Both the position numbers and the translations under genes were made by a program. Positions 23,081 through 35,605 of a stretch of DNA of 64,000 nt are shown here, piece after piece (within the stretch, counting starts at the first letter, position 1; every line of letters begins with the position of its first letter). The notes under the pieces were generated by a model. That model saw nothing but the letters and a program-made list of their open reading frames with translations. It was not told where the DNA came from and searched no databases. The stretch is from Polyporus tsugae (taxonomy: Eukaryota > Basidiomycota > Agaricomycetes > Polyporales > Polyporaceae). The DNA is taken from the NCBI GenBank assembly GCA_024305745.1, contig JAHRBS010000004.1:4526001-4590000 (forward strand), written 5' to 3'.

Positions 23081-24425
23081 TCACGCGAGTTCGACCCCGC
23101 CCACCTTGACAGTGATCTTGATAGGGAACGGAGAAATGCTCTGCGCGTTGGTGATGAGAGGGACGGCAGATCGGCCCCGCTCGGACGATGCGTGCGTTAA
23201 CATCGCCTGCAGGCTCTTTGTCAATGTCGAAGCAAGATCCGAATTGAACTTCTGTCGCTCTGGTATTGTTCAATGAATGATATGACGACAGGCCGCAAGA
23301 GCGCTGTCACTGACCTCTTTCCGACGGTTGGCGGATCTCGGCGTTGATGATCCTGAGCCGACCATCAGCGACTGTGTGGGGAGAAACGGAAGGGTGGTCA
23401 CCATTGCTCCCAAGGAACCTCTTCCTATAACAAGAACAAGGAGTTAGCTATGGTTTAACCATACTGAGCCGCAGTCGGATCAGCGAAAATGAAAGAAGAT
23501 GGGGTACAAAGGAAGCCTCTGCGAGGCCGCCGCGAGCAGTGGCGAAGAGCTATACACCGCCTCGTGTGCTGTTCTAACACAGAATCGTAGGACGTAGACA
23601 CCAGATAGACATACCTCTCCTATGAGAAACCAGTTCCTTCTCTGTCGCTTTTCTGAGAACGTCACCAAAATCTGTCATTCCGACCACACCAAAGCCAAAA
23701 TTCAAACCCAAACGTGAAGTCGAGCAAAGTTAGATGCGGGCGCGAACGTTCAGTGGCGCCCCGCACAAACGGAAAATCAGACTGTCAGACCGGGAATATC
23801 AGCGCATAGACAGCGCATAGACGTACCTGTCCGCGTTTGTTCGCATCGCCCTCGACACCCTTCCAAAACGCATCGACTTTTTCCTCGACGAGCTGGGTGA
23901 TTTCCTGGTCGTCGACGCCGGGCTGTGCACACGACCGCCTTTCAGCATGCACTTCCTCGTTCGACAAACAACGCTGGATGGCCCGCGCCCCCGCCGCCGT
24001 CATGATACGTCAGCCCCGTACACCCTTCTCGGGCTGATGTCCCCCCCTCCCATTTTTCCGCATCTACATCGGCCGTTTACCACCGCGCCCTCCTCGGCAA
24101 ACCCAGCCATCCCCTCGTTCCCCGCCCCCCAATCATGCACAAGGACAGGCAACGACGGATATATGCGGGGGTACTCACCATCGTCACGTCGAGCACCTCG
24201 AACGTCCGCGAGCGGATCGTGCCGAACAGCCTGTGGAACAGAATCGAGTGCAGCACGGCGCGCAGCACCTCCTTGGTCTGCAGCCGGTCAAGGACCTGCC
24301 TGCCCGCTGCGTCAGATCTCCTCTCCTTTCCTCTCCTTTTCCATTTTTCCATATGGAGCGGCGTAGGGCGGGGGAGGCAAGACGCTCACCAGGTCGATGG
24401 TGATCGTCGGGTGTCCGTCGTTCAT
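23081..24425 (-). CDS. atg101: Autophagy protein Atg101
   Basis: Predicted 181-residue protein in seven exons: 24425-24390, 24295-24179, 23922-23827, 23671-23615, 23424-23402, 23352-23315 and 23259-23081. Atg101 is a HORMA-fold subunit that pairs with Atg13 in the Atg1/ULK kinase complex and starts autophagosome formation; baker's yeast lacks it, most other eukaryotes have it. Family landmarks are TKEVLRAVLHSILFHRLFGT near the N-terminus, the DDQEITQLVEEKVDAFW helix, the WF-finger region RRNWFLIGEEEVPWEQW, and the C-terminal SISPFPIKITVKVG. The length is at the short end for the family. Exons 5 and 6 are only 23 and 38 bases, and the intron between them (23401-23353) is placed so that WEQW continues as WIINAEIRQ. 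The gene looks intact. Confidence 0.9.
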
Positions 24426-25573
24426 CGCGGGACGAAAATGATTGTGAGAGCTGGGATTGATGATGTGTGTGTGGTACAGCAGGAGGGCGGCGACGCCGTT
24501 CGAAGCCTGGGATCTTAGTAGAGAGCGTTAGAAAGCGGGAATAACGGGGATGTGGTCCGCGGCGGTAAGGATGGAGAGGGAAGGCCGTTGAGTCGGTAGA
24601 GTCGTTGACGACTCGGACAACTTCGAGACTTCGAGCTTCTGGCCCAGTGACGGGCCGGAAGGTCCGCAACTCCGCCACGGGCCGACACAATGCAGTGGCA
24701 AGCTCGAGCACAGCTCGACAACGCCGCGTCGATTCGACCGACTCGACAGGATTTGCTCTTGTATTCACTGACGGTCCAAGACAGTTTCCGATATTTAATT
24801 GGTCGCCACTAAGTATATTTCCGCGAAACAGACGCGATTTGAAATACCGCAGGATCAGTGTTATAATAATACAGTATATGACTGAGTACTGATACCAAAC
24901 TTTGTACATAAAAATAACCACTGGGCACTAGCCGTGGCGCAGTGAATGTTCCTCCCGAGCGCATTCAAAATTCATCAAGACATTCAAGGAGTCAAAAATA
25001 GCACCTCGCACCGAAACGTCCCCAAATCTTCAATAGCACCGTTTCGAGCCAGCCTTGACGCGATTGCAGTGGAGACGAGAACGGCGGTATAATATTTAGT
25101 ACTAGTAATGCTGCAGTACCGGCGGGTATTAAATACGGTAGGGACGTAGACGCTACGGTAAACTGTCTCGTCAAAAAAGGCACTACCTCTCTACACTACA
25201 GCCTACAGCAACACAGCCGCGGGGGGACTACATACATGAGGCATGAGGCAAGGGGCCGCGCAAGTGGCATTCTACTTATAATACTATGTACGTGTAGTAC
25301 TTACTCTAAGGAGCGGCGCGACTCGCGATTGGAGTCAAGACAAGAAGTGACAACTGGCGGCGCGCATGGTGGCCAAGTACAGTAGTACGTACTACAACGT
25401 GCAACGCTACCGGACCGGTCTCGTCTCGCAATACATATGTACAGTGGCATAGATACAGCTGGGTTCCGAGTCAGAACATGTACGTACTACTTGCATACAG
25501 CGCATGGATGCCCTCCTGCATACATATATCAGATCGTCGCGCGGCGGGCACCACAACGACTCACGACGCCCAG
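24426..25573. other. No gene seen
   Basis: About 1.15 kb between two co-oriented minus-strand genes. It should hold the atg101 promoter. It contains several TAGTAC/GTACTA-type palindromic words around 25270-25490 but no gene. A tRNA-like string near 24930 was considered and rejected. Confidence 0.45.
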
Positions 25574-28076
25574 CTAACTGCGCTGGGGACTCGGGAGACT
25601 CACGTACCCCCCGGGCGGGGTTTTGGAGAGCTCGTCGAGGGAGTCCGGCGTCCGGTTGGGCTCCAAGCGCGAGCTCGTCTCCCCGCGCCTCGCGGCGATG
25701 TCGTCGCTGACGTCGTGGTGGATCGTCTTCTCGACCGTGACCTGGAGGCGCGTCTCCGTCTGGCTGCGTTGCTGCGGGGGGGGAGGGGGGGAGCGGTCGT
25801 CAGTTTAATATGAAGAGAGCTAAAGTTAAAGTTTGTGCGGAGGACGGGTGGAGAGAAGGTGCTCAAAAGGAGATCACCAACCGCTCGAGAAGAAGGCAAT
25901 GGATTGAAAAAGGCAAGTTGAAAGGGGGCGGGGCTAAGAAAAGGGAAAGGAAGCCGGAACGGGACTCACCGGCCATGGGCCCATACCCGTTGCTCGCCTC
26001 TGGAAGCTGCTGGGGAACAGGACGGGTAGCGGGTGGTCCCCTGACGAGCCGGTAGACTTGTTCAGCAGGGACCTGCGCGCGTTCAGCCTATCGGCGGTAA
26101 GCGGAGTCCATGAGTGCTGGGTAGGATACGGTTTGACGGGGGAAGGAGACTCACGTCGCCAAGAACGAGTTAGCGTAGACTGTATTGACGATAGCAGCGC
26201 GGGGAGATGCGGAGGGAAGGTGATGTCAGCGCAGAACTCGCACACAGGGAAGGTCGGTGGGCGCGCGGGGGTGGGGTGGGGCCGAGGGGAAAGAGAACAC
26301 GCACGTTTGCTGATTGCGAAGTGAAGCCCGAGGAAGATGAGGTTCGTGGGCATCGTTAGCCACTATCGGCCACCGCGCGGCGTTAATACTGTGCTTCTCC
26401 CAACCGCTCGGCACATTGAGAGACTCACGCAGATAAGAGACGCGATGGTTGTAACGCTGCACACGACATGCGGTATGAGTGCACGGACACAAATAGAGGA
26501 CGGTGGAGAGCGCAGAAAACGGGGCCACTCACCATGTCAGCATCCCGTTCTCAATCGTGTAGAGGGTAATGGCGTCAATGATCCGATCCATGCTGCACGA
26601 TGAACGCCCCGCACCATCAGCGGCATGATCCCAGAACGATCGACGATTCAAATACCGCGCACCTGCCGAACGGTGAACGCCCTCTCCGCAGGTAGTAGCA
26701 GAGCGCGACCGTGATGAACACGTCCAGCGACGCGGCAGTGGACAGGCCGATCGTGAACACGTACTGTCATTCCGGAGGAAAGCGAAATGCCGAAGGATGC
26801 AGGAAGCATGAGAGACGCCACTCGTCAGCCACGGGCCCGTCCGATTACGCCGCACTGTACTCACGCCATATCCATGCACGAAGCCCGAATAGCTCTTTAT
26901 GCGGATCCTGCGTACGTGCGCGAGCCGTCAGCACAAGGACTGGAAGATGAGAATCTTCTCGGGCGACGTACATCTCCGATGTTGAAACTGCGCGGTGCGA
27001 GGGGCCAACGATCAGCTGGGCGGGGGCGCGGGTATAGTGGGAACTAAAACTTACTGCACGCGACGACTGGGCGGAAGGGAGCGCAGGGACTGTCAGAATA
27101 AGGCGCGGTCGCGAGCATTTGGTAGGGAACTTACTCAGACGCATAAGCGCTAACATGAGCTGCAAAAGAAGAGTCCGCGTCGATCGTTGTTCGGCGGCGG
27201 CATGCACGGAGTGCAACGTACCAGCGGGATTGTGATATAGTAGTTCTTGCGGCTCACTGGACATGCGTTGGTCTGTGTGGCATGGAGGGATCACCGGGTG
27301 TGGCAACTCACGGTTGAATATCCGGTGAATGAAGAAGCTAGCGGGTGAGCTCAGTACGAGCGCGGTAGCGAATTCCACAAGAAATCGACTCACCAATGCA
27401 CGAAAAATGTGATCGATGCCTGTGGCGCATTAGATGAATGTCAACGAGAGGGACGGGATGTTCCACATACTGTGAATGCAACCGAGACCTAGTAGCATAA
27501 CCGTCCAGTAAACACTCCGCGCGGCCAGACCGATCAATTCATACGCACCGCTACTGGCCTGTGTGGATGCAGGTTATTGGTTGCACTATCTGTGAGCACG
27601 AATAAGACTTACCATGCGATCTCGTCGGTGGTCTGCCACTCTCCAAATTGCCCGATGAGGTACTTCCAGTTGGCGATTATGGTCATGATTGAGTGCAGGG
27701 CGTCGATCACCCTAAGCGAAGAAATGAGCTGAAGGGAAAGCGAGGCACCCTTTTTCGAAAGACAGACCAGATGACGAGGACCTAATGAGAAATAAACACG
27801 GTACCCCGGGTTGGCTCGCGTAGAGTGGGCAGTGTGGAAACATACCATCAGTTTTATGCGGAGCATATCCTTAGGGTACAACTGATAATATAGGAAGACC
27901 TGCATTGCAACCGCGCCCGACAGGCTAGCATGAAGTTGAGCGCGAATGCGAGAGGGAGATGAAAAGGACGTGACTCACAACAAGCCTATCAAGCTCCCAA
28001 GGAGCACCGCGCCCATGGATTCTGCAAGCTGTCTATGCTGGTCGACATCTGCAGCGAAGGAGACGGAGGAAGCCAT
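25574..28076 (-). CDS. DUF6534 multi-pass membrane protein, 20 exons
   Basis: Predicted 362-residue paralogue of the gene at 11045. Exons: 28076-27979, 27924-27846, 27781-27768, 27711-27613, 27558-27549, 27488-27471, 27419-27394, 27337-27312, 27256-27222, 27159-27135, 27066-27055, 26987-26972, 26907-26865, 26763-26663, 26592-26533, 26456-26429, 26362-26305, 26179-26155, 26087-25970 and 25771-25574. From exon 3 to exon 18 the lengths match the other gene except one codon in exon 14. The family motifs are MQVFLYYQLYPKD, HCFF-type helix then LSRKNYYITIPL, YVFTIGLSTAASLDVFIT, MDRIIDAITLYTIENGML, LTMPTNLIFLGLHFAISK, YANSFLATLNARRSLL. About seven hydrophobic segments precede a soluble tail of some 90 residues. 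The start at 28076 begins an N-terminus 12 residues longer than in the paralogue; another methionine lies inside it. Function unknown. Confidence 0.85.
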
Positions 28077-31000
28077 GCCAATGTAAAGGAGGTCGTCAAG
28101 CGTTCGTGCAGGGAGCGAGCACGAAGCGTCCGGGGCAGCAGGGGGGACAGAGGGGCGGCGGTAAGAGGATGGGGCCACATGACGTTCAACTTTGTAGAAT
28201 ATGGTTCCGGCGGCGGCGTGGACTGTGCAGGACGCTGAAGCCGTCTCCGGGATCCTGTGGTCGGCTGTGGTCGGACTGCTGCAAGTGCAACGACCTATGC
28301 CAAATCGGGCCGCGATTGACGATGGTTTTGACTTGACATCGGCTAAGTACCACAGCGCCTCTCCCCGGGTTACGGCACATACGTAGCGGCAGATCGGTCA
28401 CTCGGTGCTGGGATCCCGGCAAGTCGACCTCATTGGATGACTGGCTGCCTGACTCAGACCGTGTGGATCTCAGCCGCGTTCTCGACCCCAACATCAAGGG
28501 CTGAGATCTAGCGCTGAGAATTCATCCTGGTACAACTTATGAGTCACTACGACTTTCAGTACATATGTAGCAAGCATGCACACCTCTGAAGAGGGACAGT
28601 AGGCGGACTTGTATCGCCTTCCAGGTTTTCTGGCCCGGCAGGGTGACCTCCCACATCGCACACCGTTGTCTCTATGAGACGTCCCAGCCCGGTCCCAGCC
28701 ACAGGAGGAATCCAAGGATGCGAAGGACACGGGCAGAGTCAGGCCACCATCATGATGGCACAGACGGCCCGGCTCGTAAGTGATACGCACGGGCGCTTAC
28801 TTGCGTGTCGACTTTAATTCTCCCCCCCCCCAATTGCAACCGAGCGGCGTATTCGCGAATTCATTAAATGCATGCCTTAACTGGTAAGTAAGTACAGTAC
28901 AGCTAGCTATTCAGTCTTGTGCGAGCCATACAGTATGATGACTTGTCCATCCCCCCTCGCAAAATTAGCATGGCTCGCCAATACACTTTCACCTGACGCA
29001 AAATTCTTCCCTCTAATCCGCTTGCTGACCCGTCTCAGCCAAGGTCTCAGCCACCAGAAGTCCTCATCACAGGTATGATATTCAAGGTATGATATTCAAG
29101 GTATGATAGGATGATAATCGAGTTGATGACTTACACATCAGAGCGAGGAACATTCAAAAGAGGCCACGATCAATGTATGCGTAACCCCTGATCAGAGCAA
29201 GTGAAACTCAGGTTCGCGACCTCTGTACATATCACTTCCTAGTATACGGCTCACTCGGAAACGTCTGCAGCGAGGACTAGTTCGAAGTTCCAGGATCCAG
29301 GTCTGTCGTTTTATATGCCTCTGCCACGTCGGACATAAGTACTTATTAAAATGATGTTCGCTGCACATCCTCGCGATGGGGTGTGTCTCAGAATTCTGAG
29401 ACACGCAGTTTCGCTCGCTTTGTATCATCCCCTCTGGATCTCGCAGCACCACAGGGATATGTAACTGGGCCGTTCGGCGCGGGTCGTAATACTTGGACAC
29501 CATTGGATTACGACAATGGAGAGTTAATGGTACTGTAGCCCCGCGCCGAACGGGCCCCAAAGTAAGCCCTCCGGCCTGCTTCCGGCTCCCAAGTCATCCA
29601 GATTCTCGACAGACCCATGATGATTGATGGACCACCCAGACAATCGCAGGGTTCGGCGAGCTCACCTTACGAGAGTCGTTCAGCCTGAGGGAGCAGACAC
29701 GTTACATAATGTATTCCCGAGCTCGACGCTCGCAGTCGTTTCTTTGAAGCTCGTCCGGCCGGTCCTGCAGGATCTCCGACAGAAGCCACATACGCCGATA
29801 TCTCAAGTCGCACCGGCTCGTCTCTCCTGTCGCATATCACCCAATGCCATGCCCGATCTCCAGCCCTGGCAGGTTCAAGTCCGGATCCTTGGCGACCCAG
29901 CCCGGAGTACGTATACGATGCCTCTGGCGAATCGATGGAGCCCCGCCGTGACGCTGGATCTGCCCGAAAGAACGTCAAAGTCAAGACGTTGAACTTGCGA
30001 CGCAGGCCGCCGCAGAAGTACGCCTCTTCCTTTCCGTTTCTAAGCAGTGCTCAGCTGACAGAGTCCGATGAGAACAATGCTTCACGTACAAACTTACGGC
30101 CCGATTCACGGCCAACCTGGCGACTGGGTACAGTACCCAGCTGGTACGTCCTCATTTAGTTTGTCCCTTCCCAAACGTGAAGTCCCCGACCCCCGACGAT
30201 GGTGTTCCCTGTTCCAGAAGAAACTGATCGAGCAGAAGAGCCCGTTACACGCGCGCCAGGAGTGGTACTGTACGTCATGCTTAGGTCCAGGTTGGGTGCT
30301 TCGACTTCCAAATCCAAGTGCTTATCGAGCAGGCGAGCAGGCGGCGACTCGGCGGTCTACAGCCAGTAAGTACTGCCCGTTCGACTTGTGCCTAGCGAGT
30401 GTTCCTCTTCTAGTCGTGTCCCCAGCGCTCGAGGGCAGAACTAGAAGAAACATCCGGCATCTAGAAAACAAGACTGACTTCACGCCGAGCACTCGGCATG
30501 GTGCTCGGACCACCAGATCGGCGCCATCCTGGCCGTAGGCTGTTCCTTCAAGTTCGCCCACCCTGCAAGTCCGATCGCCGATCAGTTCCCCGCGACTAAC
30601 TTGGAATCAAAGCGTATATGTACGCCGGGAGTACTTACGCTGCTTGGGGACACTCGGATCGGCACAAGTGGCGAACGCGTCGCTCGACGTTGGGCGGGCG
30701 ACATACGTATACGTATTCGAATTCACCCTCGCGTACTCCTCGGCGGTGCCTGAACGTCGCCTGCATGATGCACGGTGCAGGGGCAGCAATCTGTCGGGCG
30801 CCCTGCGAGAACGGCAGGTATGTCCTAGTGAGAATCGAGTGGGAGCTGTTTGAGCGCTGCGACTGGGGTGTGCGAGCGCCGCGTGTCGAGGCTACAAATA
30901 ATAAAGCTTTCATACCAAGCTCTGGAGGCTTCTTGTTTGCGTCCGGTTCGGACGCTCGCTGCTCAATCACCATTCCATCTTACCCACAACGCGTCCGAAG

Positions 31001-31652
31001 GCCGGGTCGTGCTTCTTCGCCCTGCCACGGCGGTCGGATAAGTACCAGGTTCCCAATTCGCTGTTTGAAAATTTGAGCGTTCACCCACTGTGGTATGTGC
31101 AAAAGCGCCTCCTGCGCGCCCGCCACTCTGTCGGCAGTCGCCGGGGTGCGCCGGGGGGCGATACGTGCTATCCAGGTTCTCAGAGAACTCGACGCGTAGG
31201 GTGCGTGTGGAAAGGCGAGGTCCCGCTCAAGGACAGGGTGGTAGCGGCGAGCTAAAGGGTAGGTGCGGCGGAGACCAACTGTTGGAGTTCGGGTGGGTAC
31301 CGTCTGCTGGTCCTATCACGGTGCTCAAGCGTTTATCAACTGAACATAATATCGTGCAACCTGGAATAGCAGAGTCAAAAATAATGAAGAACGAAGATTG
31401 GCGGAAACTCACCAGAGAGCTCAAGCGCGAAGGTGTGTCACAACCCCGGCCGTCATGAGTGGTCATAGCGTCAAGAATACACATTAAGAACTCATGTATC
31501 ATAGAAATGAATTTGTACACAGTCAAAGATTCCAGAGCAAGACCCTGTGTTCGATCCTACCAATACAATCAGAGCACAATCGCAAATACAAACACAATTT
31601 CAATCGAACCCAAAAAAAACACAAAACACTCAGCTTCGCACATCCAATGCCC
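28077..31652. other. Gene-poor stretch
   Basis: About 3.6 kb with no gene I can support. Open frames reach 122-156 codons on both strands (for example 29624-29992 and 30068-30538) but lack splice-consistent extension, family resemblance or codon bias. The left end should contain the promoter of the DUF6534 gene. A short tandem repeat lies at about 29070. Confidence 0.4.
29070..29112. repeat. Short tandem repeat, 14-base unit
   Basis: Nearly three copies of ggtatgatattcaa in direct tandem. It lies in the gene-poor stretch, with no gene nearby. Confidence 0.85.
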
Positions 31653-33534
31653 TCACAACTCGATCAGGTTTCCGCTCGTACTAGGCGCAGATCTTCTCCG
31701 CTCCCTCTCGTTCAAGAACGGGTTCATCTCGTCCTCTGCGCCCACGCCCGTACTCTGGGCCGCCCCGCCCGTCTTCTGCACCACGAGCCTCCCAAACTCC
31801 GTCCCACCAAACCTTTGCGCACAAACAAATCCGCATCAGCGCGATCTGACACCCCGGAACACACAGACCCGGAAAGGGGAGACGCACCTGAGCTGCCCGA
31901 CATTCCCAAAGGTGTCCACCCCATCGCCCGTATACCCCGCAAAGACGGTCGCGAGCTTCTCGTTCTCCTCGTCTACGCCCGGCCCCGTGCCGGTGCCGCG
32001 TCGGCGGGGCTCTGCGCCCGTCGAGTACGGCCGGATGGGTGCGCGGTCCTGCCGCTCCGTGTCGCTATTACGCGCTGCGGTCGGCCGCCTCCCGTCGTAT
32101 GTCCCCGTGAGCGTGAACGGCACGGGCGCGTCGCGCGGCGGCGACGTGATCGGGCGCTCTGGGATCGTCGGCGACGGAGGCGGGCTCGCGATGAAGGGGT
32201 TGTTGGAGCCAAACGCGGTTGGCTGCGGGACGAGCGGCCGTTGCTGCTGCTGCTGCTGCTTCTGCTGTTGAAGCAGTAGTTGCGCTTGCTGCGCCGCCAT
32301 GGCTGACTGGGCTTCCATTTGCTGGCGGGTGAACTCGGCTTGCTGGCGCGCGTATTCCTGCTGCATGGCCTCCTGTTGGGCTTGCTGGACATAGGGGTTG
32401 TAGGAGGTATACTGGGGTTGGACCGAGGTGTACTGGGGCTGGACAGCGGTGTACTGAGGCTGCACGGACGTGAATTGAGGCTGTATCGTGTTCATCTGCG
32501 CAGGACCGTCGAGGTCGATCAGCGGCGCGGTCAGTCCCCTAGATCGAAGAGATCAGCACCAATAAGCCGAGGTGAGCACATGCACTTACACGAAGTCGGT
32601 GTCGTCGAAGACCCCACGCTCAGCTAACGCGACAAGCCTCTTACGGCGCTCCTCCTCCTCCTTGCTCAGTTCTATCGCACGCTGCACGTCCCGCTCTTCC
32701 GCAGTCGCAGAAGCGTTTGCGGTCTTCTTGCTCTCCTCGATGGCCTTCCGCAAGTTCTCCTCTTCATCGTTCTGTCTCGCCCGCTGCCGGTCGTTCCCGT
32801 TCTGCGCGGAGGGCCGCGCCACGGGACGGCGGTACGGCGCAAGGTCGTCATCGTCATTTTCTGTGTCGGTCGACGGCCGTCCGAGCATGCGGTCGCGCAT
32901 GCGTGCGCGAGCAGTACGCTCCTGGGTAAGACGACGCCTGTCGAGGAGAAGGTTGGTGATGTCCTTGGCCTTCTGGCGGACGTTCGCGCCCTGGTCACGG
33001 CCGTCGTCGTCAATGTACTGAAACTCGCGGAGCGTCTTGATCACATAGATGTTTTCCTCGCAGTAGAGAATAACGTTTTCGGAGCCCGAGTGGAGGAGGT
33101 AGTCAAGTACGGCGAGAGACTGGAAACACCGGTTGTGGGCCAATATATGCGCGGTAACGAAGGGAGACGGATGCGGAAATGAACAAAACAAAAGGCGTCA
33201 AGCATTGGCGGCATAACGAACGAGTCTTCCGGACAAGGCTACTCACCTTGAAGACATGCCTCCAATTCTTTCCCTTGTCATTCAGTCGCTTGTCAATGAC
33301 CTCCATGATATCAATGAAGTCCCCTCTGTAGCTCAAATCAGCCCCTGACAGGATAATGCGACCATGCACATACTGGCGGTATGACAACTGGGAAAGCTCG
33401 AACATCTCCTTACCCGAGGGCGGCCATGGGTCATTGCATGTCGCATTGCGGGTCTTGATCTGAGTATGGGAGTAGCCCCCGCTGTAGTTCTTGGTGACCC
33501 TAAGTGCGCTCTTTCCGAAATTCGAGAGAGCCAT
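31653..33534 (-). CDS. ENT1: Epsin (ENTH-domain endocytic adaptor)
   Basis: Predicted 542-residue epsin in four exons: 33534-33247, 33119-32590, 32538-31888 and 31812-31653. Epsins bind PtdIns(4,5)P2 through the ENTH domain, read ubiquitin on cargo and recruit clathrin at the plasma membrane. The ENTH domain covers about residues 10-150 (ATCNDPWPPSGKEMFELSQL, VIDKRLNDKGKNWRHVFK, SLAVLDYLLHSGSENVILYC, LREFQYIDDDGRDQGANVRQ). Two ubiquitin-interacting motifs follow (EEENLRKAIEESKK and ERDVQRAIELSKEEEE, about 215-255). Then comes a Q/P-rich linker with VQPQYT repeats and a glutamine run. NPF motifs that bind EH-domain proteins occur in SNNPFIAS and EMNPFLNE. The last residues, NLIEL, match the C-terminal clathrin-box of yeast Ent1/Ent2. 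The gene looks complete. Confidence 0.93.
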
Positions 33535-33845
33535 GGTGTGCTCGTCGTCGTGGGGTGACTAGTGCATTCGAGTGCGAAAGAGGTGGAAGACGGTGGTGAG
33601 TTGTGCGCAGTCTCCGAGGCATTACGCAGTGGATCGGGATTGGCCATGGGATCTGGGCGCGAGCTGGAGCAAGAACGGAAAAGACGATTTGAAAGCGGAG
33701 AACTGAGTAAGTGGACAGTCGACGTCATCGGAGCACAGCCATAGCCAAAGCCCCCCTATTTGGCTCTGTTTGCCGGCCTCCGAGGGGTTACATACTTAGT
33801 AGCCTCTCAATTCACAGCTGATAAGTCTCCCCGCTCCCTTCAACC

Positions 33846-35160
33846 ATGAACCGCCGAGATGACCTTCCGGTGCCAACACCACAAGACATTTTGTTTCGAC
33901 CGTGCAAGGAATGGGTCGTCATCAGGCATCCAGGTTATAACGCACAGCTGCTCTATTTGCCTGCTCCCAATGCCCTATGGCGTCTTCCGTCCTCTCGTTC
34001 TGGACGCGTGCCGCGTTCTCACCAACCGCGCAGCGAACAACCAAGACTTGGAAGATTTCCTAGCAACCGACATAGAAGGTCGGAATCGCGTAGAGATCAA
34101 CGACGAGCCTCTCGACGTTGACTGCTACTACTTTCTCGGTCCCCCTGATGTCGAAGCTAACCGGAACTACCCTATTGTCAAGACGCTCTCTGCGTTCACG
34201 TTTCCCTCTGTCCTCCCCGACCGCTGGGCCAAAATTGCGCGGCACCAGCCCCCTTCCCGGCGCCGGCTGCCTGCCCCTCCAGCAAGTGATATGTCCGCCA
34301 TCGTGAGGGTGAGGGACAGGAATTGCGCCGTTACGAGGTGGCCAGACTGTGCGTTGTTCAATTTGGTAATCAGACAACCAAGCCTCATGCTGTGGACTGC
34401 ATTCACAGCTACCCAGTGTGCCCACCTTATTCCGGAAGCGGAGGCGGCTTGGCATTTCGTAAACCACATGAACCACCACATCCTGGGCCAGCCTGCTCTG
34501 GATGTCAACCACCCGGCGAATGGTATATTGTTGCGCGCAGACGTGCATCTGTGTCTCGACGCGTATGGGTTTATCTTCTACCCCGACAACGACCCCGCCG
34601 ACGACCAGAGGTTTGTCGCGTACTTTGTGCGATGGGGATATTCATACATGGCCGACCTGTTCCACCGGCGACCGGTGACGATTGACCCAGAAAACCCGGT
34701 CGAGTTTCTGTATGCTCGTTTTGCTTATGCGATCATCAATCAACCACGCGAGAGCCTCCTTTTCCACTCCATTCCGGAATTACAGGAGGTCACGGTGCTG
34801 CGGGAAAGGATGCAGCAGCAGCGGCAGCGGCAGAGAGACGTTGGTGCGTCGTTGTCTTGCAATGTGGTTACTGGCTGACATCCTCCTTTATCACCAGACA
34901 TGTCTGGTTCAAGTGAAGATTCGGATGTGTCCGGGAGCGACGACGAAGATGACATGTGTGCGTATCACTGCTTTTGCCACATATTGGTGTACTGATCCTC
35001 GTCCATTTTCCACATTATAGAATCGTCTCGAACAACTTCAAATAAGTCCATCTGAGATATTCACAGGCTGCCACATAGAGACACTGCACATACTTCAGAC
35101 ACATTCTATCGGCCTGGACGTCGCGCTTGCTCCACCCTATCATCCCCACAGATTCAAGTT
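33846..35160 (+). pseudogene. HNH-domain protein gene, frameshifted
   Basis: Paralogue of the gene at 38885. The start region (DDLPVPTPQDILFRP) is in one frame, but from about 33965 the match continues one frame over (PYGVFRPLVLDACRVLTN) and runs to 34878. A small deletion relative to the paralogue explains the shift. The HNH-like core is well kept: CAHLIPEAEA, then NGILLRADVHLCLDAYGF, with both histidines. After an intron (about 34843-34898) the acidic exon SGSSEDSDVSGSDDEDD is recognisable. The last exons are then fused by a deletion (EIFTGCHIETLHIL near 35055) and the rest of the C-terminus is lost. Translation from an in-frame methionine at 33970 could still give a shortened HNH protein, so a residual function is possible. 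HNH domains of this mushroom family are related to restriction-type nucleases. Confidence 0.75.
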
Positions 35161-35379
35161 GTGTTCACGCCTTCGCGATCCACCCGGCATCAATGCTCAT
35201 CTCGCTCGCCACCGTCAATCTATCACAACAAAAAGCTATGGCGCTTCTTGGATAAAACGAACCCAATCACCAAATACATGGCGCCCAGGCGTCCCGCTTG
35301 AATTCCGGCACACAGTCTCTCATCGCACCCCTTGCCATGCTCATCCTGCCACAGGAACGTCCCCTTCTGCTACCTTCCC

Positions 35380-35605
35380 TCGGACAACGGCTCCTTCACG
35401 CTCGGCCCCGGCCATGCTCCGAGCAGCGCTGTGTCGTCGTCGGCGCCAACGGCTCGGGCAAGTCCACGATCCTCAATCTCACCGCGATGCTCTACGAACT
35501 CTTCCGCAGGTCTGGATCCTCCTCGATGGCCGCGACATCCGTATGCTCCGCCTCGCCGACCTCTGCTCCGCCTCAGTTCGCAAAGCCCGTACGTACATCT
35601 TCTCC
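35380..35605 (+). pseudogene. ABC transporter ATP-binding domain relic
   Basis: A short fragment of an ABC ATPase. SFTLGPGH precedes the Walker A region VVVGANGSGKSTILNLTAML at about 35420-35485. A frame change follows, and then ILLDGRDIRMLRLADLCSAS up to about 35580. This is the usual run from the strand before Walker A to the A-subdomain of exporters of the multidrug/peptide type. No signature motif, Walker B or membrane part is present, so it is a remnant. Its right end abuts a relic of a different gene on the opposite strand. Confidence 0.75.

Noticed and set aside
24920..24985. tRNA-like string (gccgtggcgcagtga)
   Set aside because: It resembles an A-box and 5' arm, but no matching acceptor stem, anticodon loop or B-box could be drawn.
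28500..31260. Search for a hidden multi-exon gene in the gene-poor stretch
   Set aside because: Frames could be joined by GT...AG pairs, but no join produced recognisable or hydrophobically patterned protein.
31494..32279. Long plus-strand frames opposite the epsin gene
   Set aside because: Antisense of the Q/P-rich epsin linker; Arg- and Leu-run composition is typical of shadow frames.
33925..33945. Very short intron repairing the HNH pseudogene frame
   Set aside because: Possible GT...AG pairs here give introns of 14-33 bases, far below the range of the window, and the 33-base option does not change the frame.
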